A stretch of 64,000 nt of DNA from Chiridota heheva (taxonomy: Eukaryota > Echinodermata > Holothuroidea > Apodida > Chiridotidae), in assembly GCA_020152595.1 (NCBI GenBank), contig JAIGNY010001448.1, positions 1,626,001 to 1,690,000 of the forward strand. The letters run 5' to 3'. Made by a program: the position numbers and the translations under genes. Position 1 is the first letter of the stretch, and every line of letters begins with the position of its first letter. Of the stretch, positions 38,001 through 53,000 are shown piece by piece. The notes under the pieces were generated by a model, which saw nothing but the letters and a program-made list of their open reading frames with translations, was not told where the DNA came from and did no database searches.

Positions 38001-41000
38001 GCCATGGTTATAACACTATACAATTTTGAGTTCACTATATCAAACTTCTCCCATTCAAAATATTTTGGGGGAAGGACCAAAAAAAAAACATAATAAGTTA
38101 ACATGAGCAATTTTCTAGTGCACAATTTTTGCTAATACCTAGTTAGGTTTCTAAATTTAAAAATGATGTAAAATGGACAATTTCTAAGCGATTTTGATGG
38201 GACTTTTTGCTGTTTTTATGGTTTTTAGTAAATTTTTAACCAGTTAAGATCTTGTTGCTGCTACCTGTCCATATACCTTCAGTAACATGCAGGCATGAAA
38301 GTAAAATTTGCAATACAGTCTCAATATATTAGATTGCTCCTGGTACTATCAGAAGCACTTATATATTTAAAATAAAAAACCTTTTTAATTATTCAGCATT
38401 GATTTTACAGGAACAACTTCCAGAGCAGGTGCAATTGGATTTGCTTGAGAACAGGCATTTCCAATCTTCGTTCAGGAAAACATGAAACTCAATCTGAGAG
38501 TACTCAAAAAGATGTAAACCTTAATAGCCAAAGAGAACAAGGAACATCAACAAAACCTTACTTTTTTGTCAATTTTCCCATCCATACAGAGGACACAGGC
38601 TCTAGCACTTCCTCTATGAGGGCACTCTGCTTTGCAAAATTTTTGAACTGGTTGCTGATCAGAATGAGCGTCTCGTTAAGATTGACTCGCTCCAACTTGG
38701 TCAGCTGCTCAGGATCCTTGATCAAACCTCTCACTTTGTCATGGATTTGCTCAAAGAAGGGCTATAACAGAAGAAAACTGTAATATGACCAATGTAATTT
38801 GCACATTAAGTAATTAGAAGCCTCTGTTTAGATCCAGTTACACTTAACCACTACCAATAACTTCCCTAAATAAACAGAATTTCCAAAATGATAGATGCTC
38901 TAATGAATACTACAGAAGTGTTTGCAAATGTTGTTTAGCTATATTTAATTGTAAATGCAAAGATAAAGTAAAGTTACCCCGCTAAGCGTAGCGGGGATAT
39001 TTACGAGAGTTATACTTACCTTCCATGCTATAAATATGCAATCTGGTCATATGACCTGATTCTAATGCACATCTAACTGACCTTAAAAACATAGTTACCA
39101 GCCCAGCCCTGACCTCCATATTACCTCTACTAACCCTCACTTAACATTCCACTAAGGCCTGAACCACAGGAAGGCTGGCCGGGATGCATGGAAGGTAAGT
39201 ATAACTCTCGTAAATATCCCCGCTATGCTTAGCGGGGTAAATTTACTTAAAGTTATACCTTACCTTCCATGCTATAATTATGCAATCAGATTGCAATCAG
39301 ATTACAAACAAGCATCGGAAGGAAGAGAGTTCAGGTCGGAGCTCAATTTTCTAAAGGCTGGTACCCAAAACTCGTACTAGATTGATCTTACTTTGGGGAC
39401 GAAATTCCTTATCCTCTTAAGGACGAAAGCCATCTGAGTGGGAAGTACTAAAACATACATAGTAACCACTTCTAGTTACAGTCAAACCAAATAAGGCACT
39501 ATTCGTCAACAGTAACTGAGGTAAACGTCGCATGAAGCGGAGTTAAAAACTCGGAAAACATGCCAACCGAAGAGTGTTTGGACACGATATGAAAATCATA
39601 GTAGTATCTACAATAACGCCACAAAACTCACCGACTTCGTCCACGAGACGGAACCGGCTAGTAAAATACGATTGGGAACGAAGCGTGTACTAGCTAAAAC
39701 GAATTGAAGAATTCCCAGATCGGGGAGAAATTCGTTAGCGTGTAACTGTATAAGAACAAAAGATAGTGGGGTAACACAAACTTCGTAAAGTCAGGCAAAA
39801 ACAAGGGAAAAAACCACTGTATGCGGTTTCCCGAATGGCGGCACAAGAAATTGTGTGAAAGGGGTCATGCCCCGGGCCCGAGTGCATACCCCTGCCGTAC
39901 CATGAACAATGTTGACTACTTTAAGAGATTGCTCCTGGGCGATCCATCGGAGGACTGTCGACCCAACTGGAAAACCTCGGTGGATGACTGTAAGCTATCC
40001 TAGAGCCCGTGACTGAATCGAGTCTGAAAGAGGACACCCCCCTCCCCCATAACGGGGAGGGGGGTGAACAACTCCTCAGAAAAGTCTTGCTATGCCAAGG
40101 ATCAGCGAACAAAGGCCACACAGTTAAACAAAGTGCTCTGGGACTGTAATGCAATTTGCCAGAGCCCAGGAAAGAGACAAAAGTCGTCCCGACCTGAGGC
40201 TCGTACGGGAAGCCTGCAAAGTCTTGAGCAGCTGAGGGAACCGCAGTTGGCCAAGCCAAGTGGGCGCTATCAGTCGTACGTCGCCTTGCTTAGCATACTC
40301 GGTACCAGCGAAAAAGGCGGACAACGTAACTCACATAGAGTCCCTTTAAAAAATAAATGCGTTGACCCCGAAACCCGTGGGTCAGGAGATAGGACGCTAA
40401 GAATAAAAAACTTGTGATCGTCCACGGATGCGGACAGACCTACGTCCAGGAGACTGAATAAGGTACTGATTGCTATGGCTACCTATGGAAAGCACGCCCA
40501 TCCTTAGGGGGTTCCACTGAAGCAAGACGATTGATCCGTGATCATGTTCTCATAGTCCGAGGTGAGCTGCCTTAAGGCTGGCATAGTTCGCCCTGTGCCG
40601 AGACGAAAGGAAGGATTCCAGAAACTCTAAGAGTCTCTTCCTCTCTGTCCGAAAAAGAGACCACAACAGTGGTGTAAAGTTGGCACGAATCTGAACTGCC
40701 TTGCTCAGCACTAGCGGTAAAAGGTGAAAAATGCCTGGCATACTGCCTGTAAAATAGGCCAAGTATCTGTCCAAGTTTCTGTCATTGAGGGTCACATGAA
40801 ATGTGACCCTACCTTGACCAAGATGCATCTGTCAGCACTGACGGTGAAAGTCTGATGGGTGGAAACTTTGTTCCTCACATTAAGTGGGAGCATCTGCACC
40901 ACCACCAAACGGGGTGGCCACCGACTGAAAGTGTAAAGCGGAGGTACGGAATGAGACCATCTTAGGGTAGATTTCAACAATCTTCTCTTCATGACTCGCC

Positions 41001-44000
41001 AAGTCTGGGGGTGTTGAAAGTACGCATCGGTCGCGGATGGCCGGTGGGGTGTAGGAGGCAACAGCCTCTCCTCCACGGCCTGTGTAATCCAAGATGGAAG
41101 TCTGGACAAAAAGAGGTCCATAAAGGAAGGAAACATCCTCCCATGGATGAAACTATAATTCTTCCCATTAGAGCTTCCTGCTTCTTTCTCTATTCCTACT
41201 CTGGGACCTGCTCTGTTGTGGAAAGGACCGGGGGGGAGAAATGAGCGAAATGTTGAACGTGGGCAAATTTTTTGCCCAAGGTAAAGTGCTGTTGTGCGGG
41301 AAGAGTCTTTCAGGCTGATAAGTTAATTCTAACTTAGAGTTATCGTACGTCGTACACTCAATGGGCCGTTAACTCCGTAAAAACTAGTACAACAGCGGAG
41401 CTGCGGAGCCCCGGTAATCGAGGAGCAACGTGGCAGATAAGACTGCTGGCTTTGAGCAAAGTTTGTTTAAACTTTACTGAACTAAACTAATGAGTGACCC
41501 GGCTAGTCAAAAAGACTTGCGTGGTTGAAAGTACAGACAAAACCACGTTGTGGGCCTGACTGGTACCTTAAATTCTGGTTAGCGAATTAAAAGGCAGGCC
41601 GTTAATATAAATCGTATACAAAACAAGCTGCTAACCGTGTAAGGCTATGTAGCTGCAAGACGGTTTAGGGTCGTAAGACCGCGGAGCCGTAAGCCATTGG
41701 CTATGGCTCCAAAGCGGTGTCTGAAGACTGTAGCAATTGCGGAACCGTGTAGCTCTAGACTACTCCTATCAACAGCGAAACTACCGTCGTACTCAGTACG
41801 TGTCTTGATTAAAATAACAGCCGTGGAACTCTGTAGCTTGGTCGCTTACCGCGCACGCAGCTGCCGGTGTATGCCGTTAACTCCGTTTGTAACTGTTCAC
41901 CATGGAGCAGTGTAGCTGGTGGCTACATGTGGGGGACTGCCGTTGAACCCTGTACGCGTCCTGATAAGAATGACGACTGAGGAACTCTGTAGCATGCGGC
42001 TATCGGTCGCATTACCCCATAGTTGGGTTATCAGATTTACCATACGTCACGTTATTTCATGTAGGTCCTGTGAGGGCCCTAATGGCCCGTTCACCGGAGC
42101 CTTGTAAGGTTAGGCTCTGATAGCGTAGGGACCCGTACGGGACCGCACAATGGAGCCGCAAGGGCCTGTAGAGTGTAGTTACGGAACTGTATGGACCTGT
42201 AAAGCCGTGTCCCAAACTCGTGAAGTCATGTCTTGAAGCCTAAGGGACCGGTACAGGACAGTTCAGAGGGCCCGTAAAGTTGTTGTACTTTTGGGGTTAC
42301 CGTACGTTGTATGTAAAACCATGCTAATCTCTTTATAGTTTAAGCGGAACGTCACGTTCAATGCGAAAATTATATCCAGGGTAGTTCGGACGGTCGTGGA
42401 ACTACGTAACACGGAGAAAATAGCTCTCGTGATGCTATGCCTCTCGTGGAGATGGTTTTCTAATCACCCGACTGCCAACCTTCGTAACCTAAGGAAGCGC
42501 TTATATGCAACGCATCCTGGGCGTGTAACGTACCGACATTCGGGGACCTGTCCTCCGTGTCCATGATGCTGATGAAATTTTTGCGGCACCATGACATTCA
42601 ACGCGAAATCTTACTAACGTAGCTCACACGGACGTGGAACTGCGTAGTTGATGGCTACGGTAACAAGAAGAAAATAGCTCTCGTGATGCTATACTCCCTT
42701 GTGAAGATTTTAACTTATCACTTGACAATGTAGCTTCATAGCAAAAGGGTCAATTTTCGGGTTTGTCGTACATTGTATGTTACCTCGCTAAAAAGTATGG
42801 AGCTGTATGCACACTGTACGGACCCGTCCCATGACCCGTAGGGCCGTGCCACGGACCCATATGGTGCCGTGAAAACAAGCCGTGGTGCCGCGAAATCAAT
42901 CACTAAAGCCGTATGGAACCAATCATTGGAGCCGTACGGACCCATATGGACCTGTGAAAGTAATCCAATGGCTCTACAACGAGCCGTAATAAAGTTTGTA
43001 ACTTACTTATAACCTCTTAGGGCGCCGCCTTCTGTGGGCCTACCCGTCCCTTCGCGGAACCGTGGTCCACAGCGGTGTACACGTTTTTTTTTTCTTTTGG
43101 ATATCACCAGAGCACAACTAAAAGAAGCGTTTACACGCAACGCGGGACATCTTGGGTGCGTAACGCACTGACACTCGGGGACCTGTCCTTGGTGTCCATG
43201 ATACTGATGAAAAATATTGCGGAACTGAAACGTTCAATGCGGAAAATTTTATGGAGGCAGTTTACACAGCCGTGAAACTGCGTAGCTAATGGCTATGGAA
43301 ACAAGAAGAAAATAGCTCTTGTGATGCTGTACTTCTTGTGAAGTTGTCACTTATCATCTGACCACGTAGCTTTGTAGCTAGCGGGTCTATCGTACAGTGT
43401 ACGTTATCCCGTTACAAAAGTCTGGAGCCGTACGGACCCGTTTACTGGTTATATTGCGTAACTGTAACGTTCAATGAGGAAAATCTCACTGAGGTACTTA
43501 ACATGGCCGTGGAACTGCGTAGCTAATGGCTACAGAAACAAGAAGGAAATAGCTTCACGATGCTATACTTCTTGTGAAGATTGTTACTTATCACCTGACC
43601 AAGTAGCTTCGTAGCTAGCGGGTCCATTTCCGGGTTTATCGTACGGTGTACGTTATCCGGTTACAAAACTCTGGAGCCGTACGGACCCATTCACCAGAGC
43701 GGTACGGTTAAAAAAAAGCGTTTACAGGCGACGCATCGCGGAACATCTTCAGTGCATAACGCACTGACACTTGGGGACCTGTCCTCCGTGTCCATGATAC
43801 TGGTGAAAAATATTGTGGAACTGTCATGTTCAATGCAGACAATCTTATTGATGCAGTTCACACGGCTGTGGAATTACGTAGCTAATGGCTACAGGACCAA
43901 GAAGAAAATAGCTCTGGTGATGCTGTACTTCTTGCAAAGATTGTCACTTATCACCTGACCATGTAGCTTCGTAGCTACCGCGTCTATCGTACGGTGTACG

Positions 44001-47000
44001 TTATCCCGTTACACAACTCTGGAGCCGTACAGACCCATTCACCGGAGCCATATGGACCCGTAAAGACATGGGCCACGGAGCCGTATGGAGCCGTTCAATG
44101 GACCCGTAAACCAGGTCGTGGAGCTGTCTAATGGACCTTTAAACACGGGCCATGGAGCCGTCCAATGGATGGGCAGTGAAGCCAATCACCATAGAAGTGC
44201 GGACCTGTAAGGACTCGTGAAATCACTTGTGACTCATGTATAACCTCTTCGGGCACCGCCTTTATGTGGCCCTACCGGTCCCCAACACGGAACCCTAGAC
44301 CACAGCGGTGTAAAAAGGGTTTACCCACTAAAAATATGCGCCTTACACAACTCAGTAGCGTCCAGAAGGGGGCGCTTCTTTATAGTGGTTTATTCCAAGT
44401 GACGTCTAGGACGCCACTAGGCTGATCAATAGACTCGGGTAACTTATGTCTGGTAGACCGCACCCGTGGCCCTGCCAACTCAGTATTCTGTCAAGTCAGA
44501 GGTTTCCAGGGGGTGAATCAGGAAAAGTTAACAAAGTAAACTACAAACACAGGCCTCCTCGGCTCAGTACTGTCGAGTCGGTGGCCATGACGCAAGTAGA
44601 AACTTAGAGACTAACTGACTTATGTCAACTCTTGGCGTTTTTTTGATAAGTAAAAATATATATATATACAAATACACTTACACCAAGGCTCCCCTACCAG
44701 GATGTATTTACGATCCTACACGGGTGAGACGGGACTGCGGGAGACATCAAACATAGTGAGGCAAGCCACAGCAATTGAGTTACATCAAAAAATGTTATCA
44801 GAAAAAACCCTATCTTAATTTTTTTTTTTTAAACCTCAGAAAATGCACTGAACGTAAATTCTTTAAAATCGCGTGGAAAACACGAGCCACTGAGTAACTT
44901 GGCATCTGTGGAGATAAAAAGAAAAGATTAGATCTCCTGAAAAGAGGACGTTATCAAGACCCCCTTAAGGTCTCTCCAACACCCCAAAATTCAAGTTTGA
45001 AAGTGAAAAACTTGGTCTTAATTATAGGCGAGAAAAACAAACACACCACATGTACTGGTAATGTTAAATAAAATATGGGCTCGCTTGTGACAACTGTAGC
45101 TCCTTGGAGCTGTACAAAGCCAACTTCTCGAACACCCTGTGGTGACGTCGACCCAATACGCATGCGCCAACATCGATTGAAGATATCGGCCTAATGCATA
45201 CGAGAACCTGTACTGAGATATCCTAACATGTTAATACAATTCATAGTATAATGCTAGGCTCTACACATGAAAGGGTGAGGCCGAGGGTGAAAAACACTTA
45301 AACCTAGGGGCAAGAGGTCCTTAGACAGGCACTTGGTGCTCTGGGGCCTAAAAACCTGCCGCAAGAGTGGACTCTCTCAACTAGCCACCCGCTTTGTATG
45401 GATGGAGACAAAAACACTCTATGCTAAGTGTAGGCTTAACGAGAAAGTCCTGTGAGACGGACCGAAGAAAACCCGGTCACATGGCTACCTTCTCTTACCT
45501 CAGAAGACTTGAAAAGGCAAACCGAAAAAGCCGAACAGCGTAAAAACCTGCGTAGTAAAAGCTGCAAGGGAGAAAATTCTTAGAAAAAGGTTATTTTTCT
45601 AAAAGAAAATTTGACCAGTTCCAGCAATGTTGTGATAACAATGCGCTGAAAAGAAGTAAGGGTTAGTAAAGGGTTATAAGCAGGTCAGGGCTGGGCTGGT
45701 AACTACGTTTTTAAGGTTGGTTAGATGTGCATTAAAATCAGGTCAAGTGACCAGATTGCATGTTTATAGCATGGAAGGTAAGGTATAACTTGAAGTAAAT
45801 CTGTTTAACGGTAATGACTACCAATTTCTTAACATTTTTTTATAAAGATGGTGCAAAATTAAGATCTAACAACACAAGGGCACAAAGGGTGAAAGAAGGA
45901 GGTTCCCTGTGCTTTTTCACATCAATCTGATCAACCCTTAAGCACTCGTTATAACTACAACTATCAAATTTTTAATTTTACCACAAGATTCAGATTCAGT
46001 TCCACCTTTTTTTTTAAGCACATCAAAATATTGAATTACTTTGTACCAGAGACAAGAGAGGAAATTAAGATCTAATAACAAGTGGAGAAGGTTAAAGGAG
46101 GGTCAGTGCACTTTTGCACATCACTACACCTCCTTGCCACATTTGAAGACATCTAACACACTGGGTTACAACATGTCTGAAGTATGGAGGCTGATGATTC
46201 AATGAATAAACCATCAGTACTATGAACTTCAGCTTAAGACGTTCATCTTTGACCACAAAGGGAAACGGTGCAGGCCCCACAAACAAAGAATAAAACATTC
46301 AAGGTTTGTAAAACACAGCAAGGGATGACAGCCTTGTGCACCCAATCCATGGTCAGATCAAGTTAGGAATCTTTCTAGCAATTAATAACAGCCTTGTGCT
46401 GTAGTCAGATCAAGTTTTAATCTTTGTAACAATTAATACTCAGCACAAAGTACTTTCAAGAGACATCCCTATGATTTAAGCATATGAATAACAATTGATA
46501 GTTCAAGAAATAATGGCACTATGTTTTGGAGAGAATTGAGTAACAAAGATAGTATTTTTTCAAATATTGTAATTCCACACTACACCTTTTTTATATATTA
46601 TTTTAAATTTTCATCCTTGATTTTTCTCTACAGTAAAGGATAATGTTATCTTTATGATTGGTTATTTGAAGGATGTGGTAGACAGTTTATATCAAAAAAG
46701 TAAATGAAGTGTTTCCAACTTACAACCATAAGCTGAGGATGGTCCAGGCACATTCTTACAAGGGCACAACATGCATGGCGACGAACATTTTGCACAGGTC
46801 GCGTCCTCGTCTTCTGAGAACACAGGGAGAAAGTATATGGCATAAGTCCGAGCTCTGTTTCATTAAATATCAATTGAAGACATTATAATGATATATAACA
46901 GTGGATTTACAACTTAACATTAACTATTTGAACAACATGGATCTGAACTCTTGAGATACAATTCTAAAAAAATTATATCAAAATAATTATACAAATGTGA

Positions 47001-50000
47001 AAAGGGAAAGATTAACCATAATAAATGGCATTCAACTTTTTAAAAAATTGTTTATTAATTACTTATTTTCGTGCTGCAAAGACTACTCAAGAAAGGGGGG
47101 CACACAACAAATTTGTAGTCTCACTCACCTTTGTCTGCCCTGGAACTGAATAAACAGCAGCTGAAAATAACTGTAATACAAAAATGATTTTTATTAAATA
47201 TATTTTGTATTTTGCAAATCATATCTTACAACAAGCCAACATATCTTTCTTGCTTTCTTTCTCCTTAAAATGAATAGAAACTTTTTTGTATTGTCTTGTT
47301 CATGTCTATCTGTATCTAAACAGTTGCTCATACAGTTTTGATACAATTTCTACTCACATAAATACTTTTAACTTAAAAAATAAAATCTGACCTATTGTGA
47401 ATAATTTTGATAAATTTTCTACTTACATAAATAAATACTATCAACTTCAAAAAAATCTAACCTATTTTAAATAAGTATGAAATTAACATATGTTAGTTTT
47501 AAAGAATATACAATGTTAAAATGGTCCTGGCATGCCTGAGATATAACCTGATATAGGTTTTTCATATCCAACCTGATATAGGTTTTTCATATTCTTAAAT
47601 TTAATAATCCGTCAAGAAATCCTGGTTCTACGACCATTTTCATGATGAAAAAGGACTCAAAAATTAATCATTTATTGCTTGCTCCGAAAAAAAGTTGAAA
47701 AGGATTTGTGACGTCATAACAGTTTGCTACGTAATTTCAGGGACTGCTGATCGTAAACAATGCATCACACACATACTAACCATGTACATATAGCGTCTGA
47801 TTATGGAAGTTTTTCAGGCTGTTCAGATTTAAGTTTGTCATTTTCAAGTTCAAGCTATGTAAAAAATGATTTGGAAATAAATTAAGAAGATTCTCATAAT
47901 GAAGGGATATCGTTCCTTTTGAATTTGAACAGCTTGCAGACGAGAAGAAGGATCAGGCTTGTAACCCTTACACGGTCCTAGAGTACAAAGCCTGTGCAGT
48001 CGCGCAAGTAATATTTTGTTAAACATAATCAAATTGAAGTGTTTGCAACAACATTTACCTTTAAAAAAAAAAAAATTTAACGTCTAATACAAATATAAAG
48101 TTTTATTTAATCAATGTTCAAGTCTGTCACTTGACGTTTGGTCAACAGGACGCAATTCCACTTGTGTTTTTGTTTTCGAATAAATTGTGAAAAATTTGAT
48201 AATTTTTCAAGTTTTGATATGCTAAAAGGGATCGACACAATAATTACAATTCAGTTCTAATTTATCAATCTTTCTTCCTTCGATCATGTTCCACACTATA
48301 TATATATAATAAAATCATTAAAAATTTCCACTGAATAAAAATCCCAGTACCGACGGTTATGGCTTCGTCTTTTGAGTGAGAGGTTATGAGTTTAAATCTC
48401 ACTGTTATTCTTTTTTTTTCTTCCCCTTTTGTTTCTCCCATTTGAAATTGTATAACTCTTGCAACAATACAAATTTCATGTCAGAGACGATGCAGTCAAG
48501 CTACTGTTTAAATTGAACAGAACAGGGGTTACAATCTGGCAGGAGCTGAATATAACACTGTACCCGGTAAGCCCCGAAAACTCGATTCATGTCAAGTGCA
48601 CAACACGTCCAGAATCATCTCATTTTGTTGCCCTTTGCCATTGATAAGCGGCTTTTAGTTTGAGAATTTATATTACAGCATCCTCCAACTACACAACGCT
48701 GCAGCATTTTGTTTAATATTTGCTTGGAAAATGTAATATTTTAGAAAAACAAACAAAGATGCTTTCGATACTAGTTGTGAAATTTCAATGGTGGCCACAC
48801 ATTATATGTGCCATCAATGCATTGTTTACATACAATCTTCCCAAAATGATGTCATTGCGTACTGAGCCTTATTCTGGGTTTTTGTGTCAAGGTGACAAAA
48901 AATGCATTTTCAGTTGAGATTTTCTCGCAACTGATGGGGTTTTGTGCAAAAAAAGTACTAATTTTGCAAATCAAATAATCCAAATAACATAATTAACATA
49001 AAATCCGACCCCCATGGTAGGACCACTTTGACTGAAAGCATTCCTCTTACATTCCTGCATACCTAACAATTGGATCTGTATGGAGGATCTGTATGGGGGA
49101 TCTGTATGGAGGATCTTACAATACAAACTGAAAGCTACAGGGTTCAATGCTATACTGTCAGTGAAAGGAAATAAGTAATACCAGAGCAGGGATGATTGTA
49201 CAGAATGGGATTGACAGACTTCAGTAATGCAATCACTTGTTGACTATATTTGACTTGCCCTCAAACCATTCCTACTGAAATGCTGATAACACCCATAATC
49301 TTCACTCATTGATCACTACTAATCACATGCTTAGCACTTCATTAATGTGTAGAGGAGCGAGTGCACCAGATTGATGTTTTTTTTTAAACATGCAGTGGGA
49401 CAGGTGTGTTGGATGTCATTGGGGCCTTGAAGTAGGAGATCTGAAATGACAATACCTTCAATTGAACAAATGGGAAAAACAGGGATATGATGATTATTAG
49501 CATCCATAATGAGGTTTTGGAAGATAAATATGAGGACATATTTTTAACGCTAAAAGGGTTACCTAAACTTGAGGCGATACTGAATCCAGGTGTATCATTA
49601 GGGGAGTAACAAGTAAGGTTGAGTAACTCACCTTTTCTATGACTTTATGTACTTGTTGAGGGTCTCTCTTGAGTGATGGGAAAAGCGCAGAGACACATGT
49701 GAGCACACAAGACAGAATGAGAGGATCCTACAGCAGAGAAATAAATCATTCAAAAAGATGCATTTTCCTCAAACTCCAGATATTTGGAATTAAATCCAAC
49801 TTACACAAATGACAAAATAAACATAAGACCTATTTAGAGCAATTTATCTTAATTTGTTCTGCTTGCTAACTTTGTGAATCCCTATACAATTTATAGAGTA
49901 TAACAGTAAATTGTTAATGTTACCTTATCACATAAAACCTTTACTCTTGCATCATAACACTGAATAATGTTTTCATGACATCTACAATACTAGTGCTTTT

Positions 50001-53000
50001 TCTCAGGAATTGGGTTTAGTTGTGGATGGAGTATTAAGACAATCTACAAACCTGGATATCTGCATCCAAGGCACAATGTAAGAGTTTTAGCGCCTGGATG
50101 TTGAGACTGTCATCCTCAGTCAGAGCTCGACCCATGACACTGTCCATGAATGAAGTAAGCGCATCCCATCGATACCACGATGGACTGTAATGAGTGCACA
50201 TAGTGTGCCCTGTAGAAAGACCAGTATAAAACGTTTGCAACAGGGGAATATATGAATGCAAAAATTTACCCCGCTAAGCGTAGCAGGGATATTAACGAGA
50301 GTTATACCTAACTTCCATGCTATAAATATGCAATCTGGTCACATGACCTGATGCTAACACACTTCTAACCGACCTTAAAAACGTAGTTACCAGCCCTGCC
50401 CTAATTTCCATATAACTTCTACTAACCCTCACTTAACATTCCACTGGAAGGCAAGTATAACTCTCGTAAATATCCACGCTACGCTTAGCGGGGTAAATTT
50501 ACTTCTAGATATAACTTACCTTCCATGCTATAAATATGCAATCAGATTGCAACAGAGGATTGGAAGGGAGTTCAGGTCGCAGCACAATTTTCTAAAGGCT
50601 AGTACTTAAACAAACTCTCACTAGTCTTATCCTGCCTTAAAAGACAAAATTCCTTCTCCTCTTAAGGATGAAAGACCTCAGGTGGGAAGTACTAAAACAT
50701 AGTAAATCACTTCTAGTCACAGTCAAACCGAACAAGGCACTATTCGTTAACAGTAACTGAGGCAAACATCGCACCAACCTGAGTTAGAAACTCGGAAAGC
50801 ATGCCAACCAGAAGAGCGTTTGGACACAATATGATTATCATAATGGTGTCTACAATTACGCCACAAAAAGCATTGGATTCATCCAGAGACAGAACCGGCA
50901 AGTAAAATACGCTTGGGAATGAAGTGTGTACTAGCTTAAATGAATTGATGAATTCCCGGACCAGGGAAGAATTCCTTAGCACGTTACTGCATAAGAGCAA
51001 AAGTTAGTGGGGTAACACAAACTTTACAAAGTAAGTCAGGCAAAAAATTTAGAAAAATTGTGAGAAAAAGCTTAAATTTATCAAAGAAAATTTGACCAGT
51101 TCCAGCGATGAGGTGATAACAGCTCTGAAAAGAAGTGAGGGTTAGTAGATGTTATATGGAGGTCAGGGCTGGGCTGGTAACTACATTTTAAGGTCAATTA
51201 AAAGTGCGATAGAATCAGGTCATGTGACCAGATTGCATATTTATAGCATGAAAGGTAAGGTATAACTTGAAGTAAATAAATATATCTCTCTTTACAAGAG
51301 CTAATTACAATTCTTTCCATACAATATGATGTAACAATTTGTAAGAATCAGAAAAACAAGCTTAATATCAGAAGTATAGCTTAGGATTAGGATATTTCAC
51401 AAATCCTCACGCCGCTGATTCGTATTCCCTTTTAACTAATGTCCAGTTCATATTTTCAAAGTATTTCTATATTACAAATGTTGTTTACTAAACTTTGTGA
51501 TAAAAATATGATTATAAATGTCACCCAATGTATAGCTTCTAATGATACATTTGCTATCCACTTTGCGAGTGAGTTATAGACCTTTTCAAATCTAGATCAG
51601 CAATTTCCAAAAAACTCATTTAAAATTATGTCACATGGATGAAATTTGTGTATCTATAATGGACCAATCGTAAACTGGAGAATCTTATCGACCAATCAAT
51701 TACTGGGGAAATATTGGCTGTCTGCACAATTCACGCATGGTAGGGGACAAGCGTATAAAAAAATGCTCCAAACACACTTATCACTCGTGCAATATACATG
51801 AAGGTAATACACATGCGCATTGCTGCGTAAAAAATTTTCCCAAAATCCTGCAGCTGATTGGTTAAGAAATAAAGGAAAATTCCCCTAGCTGTTGATTGGT
51901 TGAAGAACTGAAGAAATCACGTTTGGCTAAAATTGGTTTAAAAAGGTCTATAGAGAAGAAAATTTCTCTCTGATCAAATACTGCTTTTTTACCTTCTTCA
52001 AATTGAAGAGGAGTAACAAGCAGCTGTTTTAACCACTCAGCAGCAATACTGAAAGCTACTTTAGGACTGTGAGATGAGACGACACGCACCAGCTCCACTT
52101 GATGTGACCTATGGACTACAAAACAAAAAGGAAGGCTAGTTAGCATATTCTTGCATCACAATAAACAAAGTGGTCGGTTTTAACAAAATATACCTTATGT
52201 TTGCTTGTTTTATGAGGGTTTAACGGCACCACGACAACGAGGGTCAAATTGTGCCTGAGAGGTCAGATCATTCTAGAGGTAGGAAGGAAAGGAAACAGGG
52301 GGAGAATGAGAGAAATTCGAAATTCAAGAACTAAAAGTCAGAAAGCTGTGATCGAGAGGGGAGGTGCATGGTTGAAAGAAAAACAAAGTAGAGAGGGGTA
52401 AAAAGAGAATTAAATATGGTAGTAGAAGGAAGCATGATGTAGGAAGGAGATAATTTTATCCGGAGGAGTTTTTTGGACAAACTCAGCAATTGAGTTGTGG
52501 GAGCGAGGGAAGCTCTGGGAAGGTTGTACATGGGGCAAGCAAGGAGAACGTGATGGATTGTGAGGGCGCAATGGCAATTGCTGCAGAGGAGTTGGGGGGA
52601 GCCAATAAGGAGGTGGGAGTGAGTGAGGTGGGTGTGACCAATTCTAAGATGGATATATGAACGTTGTCGATACGAGAGAGGTTGTTGATGGTGGGTTTGA
52701 TCGGAATTGTGGGCTGGATATATACCTTAAGCACACAATTATGAAAAGTTTAAAGAAAAAAATAACACATTCATGAATTTATAGTAATCACCAAAGTAAG
52801 TATATTAGCGCTATGAAGATCTTATCTTACTTTAATTAAATTTGTGGGTGAAGCACCATGTATTTCCTAATTATCTAAGTTAAAGAAATATTACTATGAT
52901 TTCCTTTTATATTCATTTTGATCAATATTGACAAGGCTGGCAAGTTCAAAGGTACAGATCATAAAAATAATGTTATATTTGTTTGTAAATTTCTCATCAT

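Larger units (their letters stand above)
38974..45799 (-). mobile_element. DIRS-like element, copy 2 (6.8 kb)
   Basis: Left end TTACCCCGCTAAGCGTAGCG; right end, read on the minus strand, TTTACTTCAAGTTATACCTT. The ICR spans about 39195-39290, with its junction at 39241/39242. Coding remnants on the minus strand: a helical segment at 40550-40830, a recombinase start near 40090-40170 (cognate of DCVASIRES in copy 1) and three decayed copies of the N-terminal start region. The catalytic part of the recombinase is missing. The 5' region is expanded by tandem duplication, and about 1 kb near 44.6-45.6 kb has no counterpart in copy 1. No reverse transcriptase is seen. Lies 212 bp upstream of XPO5 exon 13. 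Confidence 0.75.

Noticed and set aside
48340..48415. tRNA-like stretch (GGTTATGAGTTTAAATCTCA)
   Set aside because: It resembles a T arm only. No acceptor-stem pairing or clear A box could be made out; at most it is a decayed SINE head.
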